Origin: Lutjanus erythropterus
Taxonomy: Eukaryota > Chordata > Actinopteri > Lutjaniformes > Lutjanidae
Direction of reading: 5' to 3'
NCBI GenBank assembly: GCA_020091685.1
Contig: CM034603.1
Location: forward strand, 10,894,683-10,958,682
Length of the DNA: 64,000 nucleotides
Shown: one piece after another, positions 48,186 to 60,300 of the stretch
Layout of the letters: every line of letters starts with the position of its first letter
Numbering within the stretch: position 1 is the first letter of the stretch
Notes under the pieces: model-generated
Databases searched by the model: none
The model's input: the letters and a program-made list of their open reading frames with translations, nothing else
What the model was told of the DNA's origin: nothing
Made by a program: the position numbers and the translations under genes

Positions 48186-51100
48186 TCAAATCCAGCTGTC
48201 CAAGTGACCACAACTTCTCCGTGCTTTTGTTGGTGAGGAGCAAATCCACTCTGCAGGAATCCACTGGACTTCAGCCTCTTCTACCCTCTCGAGGTCCGCC
48301 TTCAGCTCTCTGAACGCCACGGCGATATCTCCGTTAACAATCACCTTGTCAAACAAGTGACCACACTGACTCTGCATGGCTTCAGCCAAGTCGATCATGT
48401 CCTCGAAATCCTCCTCCTGTGACAAGAGAACACCTTCATAAATAAAATGTGATAACAGGCAAAAGTGTCTGCAGTCATGTGACTCGGACTTGGATCAGAC
48501 TCTAGTCACAAATTTAATGACTTGACTCCACTTGATATTAAGGAAGAAAATATGTTATTAAAAGTTCAAATTATTTGTACAGGGTCCCCCAAACTCTCCT
48601 CTCCTCACAACATTAACACCAGACCACAATCTCGCTAGTAAACATAATGCATGGTGAAATGTGAACAGTCAGATTTGTGAATCATATGGTGAGTCCAGGA
48701 CAGATTTCTGATCATGTGAAGGCCCTTTTACTTGTGACTTGCAAAATAATGACTCGATCCCACCTCTGATCACGGGATGCTACATTTGGTCTCCAATAGA
48801 TCTATTAAACTCTTTTCATGGTTTGATTTGTGCGTCCTTTGATTAACCACTGAGCAAAAGATGAGAAGAATCTGTGTAGTAAAAGAGCACTAAAAATAAC
48901 AGTAATTGATGATTAATGATGATTTCATTGTTAATCTGACAAACACTGTTGATAAAATGCTAACGGACCAGTTAAAGCACGGCCATGTGGTGATGAAAAA
49001 CATCCTCAGGGAAGTTGTTTTACAATAATCTGCACATACTGTAATGTAACAGGACATGGAACGGATCCCCATGACCATTCAACTGTACAGACCAAGGCGT
49101 GACACATGCATCGTTACATGCTGAGAGTAAAGGATAGGAGGCCTTTTCACGCAAACCGTGGTACAATTTGAAAGTACAACCCTGTGAGATATGCCTGAAC
49201 TATTAAAGGGTTGTGGTGCTTGGCACTGGGCAAACTCCAGCTGGACTGCAACACAGGTGTGTGACCTCGTGGGTTTAATAAGGGCAACATGGGCAGCCAG
49301 GGTCAAACAGTGAAAGAGGAGCCAGATGAGGACTATGAAAATGACTCAGCATCTTTTTCGTTGTGTCTAAAACTCATTTACCATCAAATGTGTATGGTTT
49401 TATTTTGAAACAAGTGAACACAAACTCACAAAAGCAACATAAAGACACGAGCGATAACCCTTCATCTTGTGGACAAAATGTACCCACCGATACGTTATGG
49501 AACAAGAAGCCACCCACCGAGCAGCCTTGTAACTGCCCCTGTCTCTTAAACGTGTCTTAAATGCAAACCACAGGGTCAGCCATGTGTAGGGCAAGGTGCA
49601 TGCATGAGTACAGCAGTTTAGGTGTGTGTCTGTGGGGTTGGGTGGGTGTATTAAGGCCAGGGTGTTTGACCTCACACCGCCCTGCATGTTACAAGACACG
49701 GAACAAGCACCTGACTTCACACATGTACCTGATGTGTTTCGTGTGTTTATGTTCTAGTGTCTCTCTTACTGAAAAGACCCTGACTGAGTTCTTGTCCTCC
49801 TCGTTGCAGATGAATTTAGCTCTCCGTCTGGTGAGGCGTAGCTCCTCTATTCGCGGGGGCTTCACAAACACCACGTATGGTTTGAATTCAGATGTGTATA
49901 CATGCTTTATTTTCTGTGGAGACAAAGGCAGAAAAGAAGGAAACAGAAGTAAGTACAACAAGCTGTCTAACCAAAACACAACAAAACACACAAAAAGGCA
50001 ATTTCAGGATCAGTCCATTGGCTTAAACACACCAAAAATCATAAAACTTGCTCTTAACTAAATGTTAAATAATATTAAATGTTGCAACAAGCCAGTAGCA
50101 TGTGATCCCTCACTGGCTTCCCACCACACAAACATTGCTACCTGTTTTTGATGGTGGACCTGGGCAAGAGGGGAACAACACTGCCAGGAAATAAACCCTA
50201 TAGTGTTGCACAGGTCAATGAAAATTGTATTTTAAGCTGCAACCAGCAGCTCTGTAGGTCTCTCTGTCGGTCAGTCAATAGGTCCACAAAGATTCCCCAA
50301 ACTTTGGAGGCCACAGTTTATTTAAAAGGCTAATATTTGGCGTGAAGGTCATGCCAACTTCCCAAAAGATTCACAGACTCACACAGGATTTTGCGGACAG
50401 ATTTGTCATGAGCCAAAGGACAGCTGATTAACTGTTCATTCCAACACCGGCAAAAAGAGGGTGTGCCAGTGGGAGTGGCCAATGACAAAAAGCACATAAC
50501 TTTTGAATAGATAACATTACTTAACATGACCAAACTAATGAACTGTTAGTGGGAGACACTTTGGGGGTGGGGGTGGGGTGTTACTGAACTTGAAATTGAG
50601 CTCCTTTTTCCACTGGGGTGACCCACATTTTAAACTTTATGGAGTCAAGTGGTTATTGTGTGTGTGAATGCATGCACATGTGGATGCATGTGCTTATACG
50701 TATACGTAGCAATATTTGGTCGCAACTATCGTGAATTTGCATTTGTTATTAATCAACAAATCACATAATGAAAAACATTTAATTACTGGAAAGGGAATTG
50801 CCACAACGACAAAACAAAAACAAAACATTTTTGGTCTTAGTATGAAGCACCAGTGTGAATGACTTTATCAGGGATATTTTCATTATTTTGGCTTTTTTTG
50901 ATGGCATAATACTTACACTGGGGTGCACATCCAGGAGACACACCTTGCCCTCAGCCATCACTCTGTGCACAGAGTCTAGACTTGTTCCATAGTAGTGTCC
51001 ACGGTATCTTCCATATTCTATAAACCTAGAAACAGGGACAAAGAAAATGGTAATGAGACAACAGTAGGTATGGTGGATATCACTCTCATGAAGAGGAAGA

Positions 51101-51315
51101 GGAAGAGGGACTATTTTTAACACCATGGGAAAGGAACCTCAAGAGCAACATCTGCATAAAACAGTACCTATGATTGAGAATGTCCTCTTCAAACATGTGA
51201 ATTGATACAAAATGATAATCCACCCCTTCTTTCTCCTGCCGTCTCTTCTCACGTGTGGTGTCTGAAAGAGAACAGGACGGGAGGCTGACGACAGCTTTGA
51301 AAAGATGAGAAACCA

Positions 51316-51378
<63 letters not shown>

Positions 51379-54300
51379 GGAGGTAAAGGTGACCGTTTTA
51401 AATGTCTGTCTTACGCGGTATGGTGACGCCATAGTGGTCGGGGTCGGATATCAGGAGCCTCCTCTTCAGTTCATTAACGCCAACGCCGTCGGGCCCTCGA
51501 GAGAAAGATCAAAACACTGTGTTCTGTATGTGCGTATTCATTCCCAATATCACTGTGTACTAATGTTTTCCTCACGACAAGTCCAACATCAAATAGGCTC
51601 AGTGATCTGGTGACACATCTGTCTTTGTCATCAGAGGAGGAGAAAAGCAGCGAGAGAGAGAGTCAGACAGACGGAGCTCTGATTTCATGCTGATTTCAGT
51701 CTGAAAATTATTCTCCAAGCAGCCCTGACTCTTTTCCTCATTTTGGCTGTCTATATCGCATTAAAGGGACAGTTCACCCCAAAATCAAAAAATTTTATTT
51801 TTCTCTTACCTGTAGTGCTAATTATCCATCTAGATTGTCAGTCCTTCCTGGATTTTGTTTGCTGTTTTGGGGATTTTTGCAGCCTAAAGTGCCTGATTTT
51901 ACGGCAAAAAAATAATTGCAATGCATGTTACAATGTGTTTAGGCTTTTTGAAATTAAATTGCAAGAGAAAATTTTTTAAAAAAGGCACTTTTTTTTCATT
52001 AAAAATCAAGGACAACTTGTTCCAGGAGAAATCAAAACACACTCTGCTCTGAGCGTTCTACGTAACCTTACCAAAAAGGGTTTTTTATGGGGGTTCCATA
52101 AAGAAGCAAAATCTTTTTGGAACCCCCCCCAAAGCACTTGACATTCACCCATTCACAAACACATTCGTACACTAAAGGCAGAGGCAACCATGCAAGATGC
52201 TGTTGCTCCTGCCAGTTGACCCTTCGCTACTCCCTGCCTCTTGGCAGCAACTGTCCAGTCATAGATTAGCAACCATAACTTGGACTGGCAAGCTTTCAAT
52301 TTGTCTACATGCTCAGGGTGTGCAGGAGGCTCTGTGGAGAGCAATACTTGGCGTTTCATGAATCTGAATGGTGGTGTCTTTTTGTAGTCTCTCGACACGT
52401 ACACGTGTGGGGAATGGATTAAAATCTCTGTCCTCTGCTCTGTGAACGTTAGCAGGTCTGGCGAACTAATGTTAGCTTACTAGCTGCAGTAACTTTACCT
52501 CCAGCCAAACTTAGATAGACTTACTTAGATACCACTGTATCTGCATTTGTTATGTGGAGGGCTTGAGGAGGAGGATGTGGGGTGATGTAGAATCAAAGGG
52601 GGTCTGCGCCGATGCATGTCACTCTCACTTGTTGTCTCTGGTTTCTTCAGCTTAGCTCCTATCCAATATCTTATCTCAGCTATCTTCCACAATCGTGGTC
52701 CGGCTGGTCTGGCTGGGTGACCCGTCTCAAGGTATCTAATCGAGTCCCTGTGCTTTCTTTTCCCACATTAATTTGTGTATTTCTGTCATCTATCATGTAG
52801 ATATATACCTGCCATATTTCACAGTCTTTTAGCATTAACACTGTATCAAATATACAGTTGATAGGTAACTTTACATTTACACTTTCACAGGGTTCTTGTT
52901 TTAAAACATGTCTGATGAAAACATTAAAACATCGGCTGGAGACGGACTTCTTAGCAATAGCTGACATCAGCCAGCTACACTTATGACATCTGTTTGTGAG
53001 TCATTATCTTAGCCAACAAAGTCCATCACCATCAGCTAGAAATGAGAAGCTGGGAGCCAAGGATCAAACCAGCAATCTTTTGATAAGTGGCTCACCTCAC
53101 TCCAACACTGTGCCATAGCCACTACAGGGAATATAGGGTACATAAGAGGCTTTTTATACTTTGTGTTTCCCCCACCTTGTGCCATAACCTTGAGCTTGTA
53201 AACTGATACTGTAGTAACTGGTGCTAAAGATGGCAGTGGTGGGATTTGAACCCACGCCTCCATAGAGACTGGAGCCTAAATCCAGCGCCTTAGACCACTC
53301 GGCCACACTACCTTCAGGAAATACAAATATTAAAATATAAGGAGCATTGATACATATCAAATATAACAATGATAAACCTTGTGTTCTTTTCAGTACCCAG
53401 TTTGCATACATTGACTGGGGGGGAACTCTTTGGAAGTTATGATGATTGGTCGAGTTTGTCTAAATGTTGCGCCAACTGGACAAAACTGAAAGGTCAATTT
53501 AACGGGTTGAATTTGTGAGTTACTGACTTTAGACTTCTCTCCAATGTAATGGGACTTAATGGCACTCAGCTTATGATGCTCAAAGCTCCAAAAAGAAAAA
53601 AAAAAGTATAGCAATGTCTTTTTCCAGAAATCACGACCCTAAATTTGAGCAGTTTCATCTAGAGACTACTTTCTTGAAGAAACCTTCAGAACTACCATCT
53701 CTCTACTAGAAAGACAGTAGTTCCCACATTAAACTGCTAACATCAAGGTCTGTGGATGATCTTGAATAACCAGGTCATAATTTCGGGAAAGAGACCTTGA
53801 TTTTAGCAGTGCAAGCTGAGCGCCATATAGTTCTGTTCAGTGACGGTTCTTGATCAATATTACTGTGGGGGCCAGTTGGGACCAGTTGTTTTGTCAGAGG
53901 GGCACACTTAACCTGGGACAAAGGGACAAAGACGTGACATTGTTCAAGCTTTCAAAATTTTTAGCTCAGTACATAAAGTAATAGCACATAAAAAACAAAA
54001 TAAAATACCATCATTGGTATTTGTTTCATTGACTTTAAGCGTCAAGTATTTGTTTGAAAAAATGTAATGTAATATGATAAAATGATCATGATATGTCATC
54101 AGAGATCAAGGAAACATCCTAAGTTGAAGTACTGGTTTCTCTGACGTCAACACTACAGCTGCAGTGTCCTCCTTTAAAAATTCTGTTCCAGGCTGGGATA
54201 ACCGTTTTTGTTTGCCCTTTTCACATTTATTGGAGTTCATATTAATGCTGAATGTTCACAGAATGAGTAAGTATCTGTTTATGAGTCATAAAAATCATTA

Positions 54301-57300
54301 ATAATCTTTCAGAAGGAGGAGATGTTTATAACAGTTAAATTGAGCAAAATGTTAATGGAGTCTGGCAGGCAGTAAGACAGGCACTTAACTGTCACTTAAC
54401 TCTAAGTCCAGAGTGTGCACTATCTGGGCTTTTGTTTCAGGATGTCAAGCTTAACTTCAACTGAGAGACAATTGAAAGGTAAAAACTGAACAATTTCCAG
54501 TATAGGACTCGTCATCACTTGTTAATGTCATGTTGTTCGCATCTTGCGCTCCAACCCGAGCTTCCAGGAGGTGGCAGGGAGAAACAACTCGCTTCAACTA
54601 TAGATTGTATGTTAAGTAGGATTTCAACCTATTTAATACATTATGGCTCCAACTCACTATTTGGGCTGCTGTACTCATTTTTGAACTCACAATTCATACA
54701 TATTGCTTCTTTAACATGGTGTCAACACCATATCATTGCTGAGGAAAAATATGTACTTTTGATGATTGGATGAATTGTCTCTTCAAATGCCCCTATACCC
54801 TCTGGAATATCCATTGCATCACATCTAAATGTGACATCTGCAAAGTCACACAGTATCAGTGTCATTATAGTGTAGGATGCACAGGATGAAGCGCGCGCAC
54901 ACACACAGACACACTGCAGCATCTGGGATTTTCTCCTAAAGCTTTGTGCAGGCCCAGATTGCATCAGCCTCTAATGGAGCGCTGTCTGAAAGTAGGATTC
55001 CTGACATACCTGCCTTTTCCATCACAGCGTTGCATGAGCTCGATACATTACAAAATATCAAGTTTATGGACTCTCCACTCTTACACCGCTGATGTCTTTC
55101 ACAGCTGCTCCACAGAGCTGGAGAGGAGCATCGTCAGACTCTGTGGATACTTTCTTCTGACCTTTTTTTTTTTTTTTACAACAGTTACACGATCTGGAGG
55201 GCTTAGAGTGGCTGGCAGTCACTTTCACCAACTTTCCTGGGGCATAACGCTCTATTGTTACATTCAAAGTGCATATGCAATGCAAACAAAAAAGGATATA
55301 TTTCCAAACTGGTCAAACATTATCCAGCTGGTCCTGTTTTAGCGATCCAGGTTTTGGTTTTCCTGTCTATAACTCTCATTGCCAATAAGCTATATATTCT
55401 TAATGATGACCTCCGGTCAATGAAGAGCCTTCACAGCAGACAGTAAAACGTAATCCAGAGTCGGGGTGAGCTCCAACTCAATTAAAGAGGTCTAAATCTA
55501 AATCCAAGCTGTCTTAACTGTTCTAGTTTGATGATGGAGCACTTGGCTGACATTATGAGGGATCTTATTCACAATCCACTCATCCCTTTCTCTCCATTCA
55601 GCTATCATTTATCTCCTCTATCTGCTTTTGCTTTTGCACCTCTTCAGTTCAGTGTGTTTCTCTCCTCTCTGCCTTCCACCTTCAGTTTTCTTCCCCTCGT
55701 CCTCCATCTCTCCTCTTCTCCTCTTTCTTCGATTTCCCTCGGTCACAGATGACCTACAGTTGCATCGTAATATGACATTAAAAAGACCTTCAGCGGGGCT
55801 CAATGCAAAATTCCCCAGGGAGAGATATAGTTCAAAAATACATAGAGCAGGCCTGCAGGATTGGCAGAAAAGCGAATCTGGGGTGGGCCACAAGGTAACT
55901 TAAGAGAACACAATATATTCTGACTTGGAGTTTTCTGACAGTGTTTACGTGGTTCTGATGGGAAAGGATTGTTCGTGCACTCAAGAGTGGGGACATAAAT
56001 CTTCATCAATGCATTACTTTTTCTTTTGATCAACAACAGCTTCAATAATATTGTCCTTTTAGTGAATGGGATCACGTTATTTCGATTTTTTTTTATATGG
56101 AATAAAAAAGGGAGTGGGATAATATAAAACAGAACACTACTAACCACAGCATGTACATATACCACAGCAACTACCATGTTAAAAGCTTTGTATATAGTAA
56201 TGTTACACACATGTTAGGCATACAGTATATCACACTAGTTGCTCATAGACTAATTCACAGGGCAGCAGCTTAGGGTGGGGCGATTCCTCAGTGTAATTGA
56301 TTACAGAAATACGTCAATTTGCATAATGTGTGTCGACTTGTTGCAATGAACTGCTGCACCTGGTCCGGAGAACAAGCTGCATCTGACAAACCTCGCTGAC
56401 GATCATCTGAGGTGTGGGAGTATTTTAGACAGAGACACAACAGTATGCTTCTCTTTAATCTCCGCAAACGGGAAATGACATCTCACAGCAGGCCCCATCT
56501 CATGAGTAATGTCTGTACCGCTACTGTTATGGTAACGTTACAACTTGCGTCAGCCAGTGTTGCTGTTTGGCTGTGTTATATTTTCTGTGTACATAAACTG
56601 CCACTTATGAGTGAGAAAATTCCTACAACTAATGTACAGATCATCATAATCATTAGATTAATTGCTTAAAAAATAATAATCTTTTGGTTCAGGCAAATAG
56701 AAAGTTACAAGCAAACTTTCTACACAAGTTCAGAACTCGCCTGTATGTTCAGCTCACACATACCAAGTAGAACGACCAGACGGTGTCTCTCCTTGGGGTC
56801 TCTGTGGTAGGGCATCACCTCAACGTAGGTAGGGGGACGAAATGAGCCATGTACCCCTGTGCTCCACCTCCTGGACCGAGCCGCTTCTCTGGCCCAACTG
56901 CTCTTTCTCCCGAGCCGGAAACTCCTTCTCAAACCAGCTGGAAAAGAGAGAGAGTGACCTTAGACCTGTCAGTTTTAGTCCTGTAGCCTGCATTAATTGA
57001 TTTTTTTTTGCCACTTTAATGCAGCACGACAGAGCATCTGGTAGATCTTCATCTTATAAATCTGGTGAGGTGAATGTGTTAGGAAACAAACCCCTACAAA
57101 TTTAAACATCCAGCAGATGCAGAGCAACATTAGCATTCATTTGGAGTCACATTTCTGGCCACCTGGTGAATTCCATTATTCACTTTTATTTTAGCTCCAT
57201 TTTTGGTCTCCACCACTTCCTAAGGGAAATATCTGGTTCTTTAGATGCTAAATGCCCTGGGAAGTTCACCAGCTAACTTTGTCTGTGACATTTTTGGACT

Positions 57301-60300
57301 GCCTGGGGCAAGAAAAAAAGACATAGCGGGCCAGTAAATCCAGCAACTCACTTGCCAACACCTAGTTTTTTCCAGAGTTGATGATGGAAGTAGCCTAGGA
57401 CTGAGGCATCTCAATTCTTCCTCATCTGGAGGTTCATGATCTGAAGTGCAACTGCACTTCAATTAGTCTGGGGACAGGAGTTTAGTTGGGTGACATTATA
57501 GGATGTGGGCAAAACTCCTATGGTGAAACTATGTATCGCTCAGTTTACTAGAAGTTTAAGCCTCCTCTCTGAGGTGAAGGCTGAGGCAAGTAAGGTAATC
57601 ACAAGACTGATTACCACAGTGTATCATGTTTGAAAAAACATGCAGCCGTTCACTGTGTACTCCAGTGGGATTATTCTTCAACAGAAGAACCACCAACATG
57701 GCAACATGGCAAAACCACTGAAAAATAAAACAATTTGGGGCATGTGACAATAGACTTTGGACAAGTAGATTTCATTAAAAACATCAAATTTGAACCCTAA
57801 TACAATGAGTATTTAGAGTTTATTAATTGATAATAGTTGTCTGCCATGGTGTGCAGTGAGGTTAGTGAGGATGAATCACAACAGTAAATCTGGGGGCTGT
57901 ACAACCAAAACAACAATCTGAAAGAGGCTAAAATGGTTTGTAGAGCTGAGAGAAACTGCAGAGTCAGGTGATAATTCACTGTGGGTTCATCATTACAAAC
58001 AGCCTAATTTCACATTACATAGTCATTTGACCCATCATTCATAAAATATTGATCAATGCAAAGCTTTTGTTCCCTTAATTCAAACTGAGTTGGACATACA
58101 GAAGAAAGACGCCTGTTTGTCTTTACACAAGACGCCTAAAACCAGGCCATATTATCTCTGGTCCATATTCATGGTTTTTGGCTTTACTACAACCAATATT
58201 TTTTGATAACTTGTGCACTTTCACACTTTTTAGCTCTTCAGGCATGTAAGGCTTCTTTTATTCAAGACATAATTTACTTCTGTAACATTACGTCCCTCGA
58301 TGCACCACTTTAACATCAACTCATCGATTAAAAGAGCTGACACTACAAGTGTTGAACGTTGTTAAGAAACTCCAGAGATACCCAGATGACAACTTACTAT
58401 TTATATTCCTCCTTTTTCTATTTTTCACTTTTATGCTTTTGTGTTTCCTTGTTAAATAGCATTCAGACTGGAAGGCAAAGGAAGAATTACATCGTACAGG
58501 AAAACTTGTTTTTAACTGTGCATGACAATAAACGCTTTGACTTAACATGGCTTGACAAGGACTATTACAGAAGAGAGAGCTGCAGCAGGAATGGCAGGCA
58601 GAACAGAAGAGCGCAACGCCATTTAAGAAACAGTCAACACTGCCACACAAACTCCGGTGTCAAGCACGACCCCGGCACAAATCTGAGTCAAGAGACAACA
58701 ACTCACGCGCTGCTCGTAGGCCGTCTGACAGCCAGTGTCTGCCATGCGACTGTGGTCTGGCCTGACTTGGCAGGCTCGCTCTCTTTCATGATGTTAACTG
58801 CTGCTAAGCGATGGTGCCAGCCAGGCTTTTTTTTTTTTTCTTTTGACGTCAGCTGTAATTTCACTTTGTAAGCATATCTGTCCATTTCCTCTCTGGGCTT
58901 AATTCTAAGAAACATAGCACTATGTGAAGACATTTCCAACTTTTGTTTACATGAGAATTAAACTGATGATTTCACTCAGAAATGTGAAGGAGTAATACAT
59001 ACTTTATAAAAACCAAAGTTACACAACGAAAGAGAAATCTTATTTCCTGCAATGAAATAAGGTCTGGAGGAAAACATGATGTAATTGTCAGTCTTAAGTA
59101 ATTTTGGCAGTGAAGTTCTCATCTGTTACTGAAAATGCTCTTAGCCGTTAAACTGTACTTCTCTTCTGGAAAAACTCCAAGACATTTCTGCTTCACCTGA
59201 CAGATAAGATAACACAGAGAAAACAGCAATGACATGCAGCATATAAAATGGGCCTGAGTCCTTAATGTAAAGATTGTATGATATGAGCCACAACCTGCAG
59301 TTTCCAGTTTGAGGCATCATAGTCCTCCATAAATACACTGAGACCATTTACAGCACTCAAACAGTGCTTTATTATTCATTCTTAACATTTAAAGGTTTCA
59401 CATTTTGAGACATATGCACTCACTCATGCGTGAGATGAGAAATTGATACCACTCTAATTTCTGTTCATTAAATCAAAAAGGAAACAGAGGGTAAAATGTT
59501 TTTTTTTTTTTTACATCCGATATCCCTAATTTCCTAGCTGCTAGCACAGTAGCAAGGATGTGAGACTACTCGTTTACTTTCCGTTGCTTTTGAATTACCT
59601 CAATATGAAATATGTTCAAATTGTTTAGCCTAATATAATGTTTTATGTTTGTTAAGTTTATTAAGCATTTGTTCATGCATGTTTAGCTGTAATTATGTAC
59701 ATTTAAATGTTCTTTATTAATACTTTACATTCAAATTTGAAGTAAACTGGCATAAACCTATTCTGGAGTTTGTGTTTTTACCCACACACCATCCTGGTCT
59801 CCAGCATCACCAAATACAGTCCACAAATATTTTAAAGTAGTTGAAGTACTGAAAGGCTAGCCAGCTAACTGGATTTCTGTGTAACTAACATTAGCAAGTG
59901 GTCCTACCTGTAACATTAAGTGTTTTGTTAAATTATACATTGAGTTCTTGGATGATGACAAAATTTTCACACATGAAGGCAGAACTTCAGTGTACTGCAA
60001 TCTTTTCAGATATTAAGACAAAAATTATGTTGAAATTTCCACCCAGTGGATCATTTTTTCAATAGAGGCCATGATACTGAACTGACAGTAAGATTAGCTG
60101 GTTTCACTGAGATCATACAGTGTTGTAATGTGTGCACCGTAGTGTCTTGTTCTTTATTTTAACATGAACCTTAATATTATAATTCTGTTAATAATCTACT
60201 TTTTTACTTAAAGTAAAGGAATACAGTTACCTTTTCTGTATCCTGATTATGTAATCCTGTTACCTGTAATCTGTCACTCCCAAAGTCTGACAACGAAGGT

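Noticed and set aside
47804..48313. 169-codon plus-strand frame
   Set aside because: Overlaps the terminal mpp7 exon in antisense, has no domain and is low complexity upstream.
53154..53411. 85-codon minus-strand frame containing [14 protein letters not shown]
   Set aside because: It is the conceptual translation of the tRNA-Leu gene, a well-known false protein.
55618..55903. 91-codon frames on both strands
   Set aside because: A polypyrimidine/polypurine tract with no stops by composition; no conserved motif.
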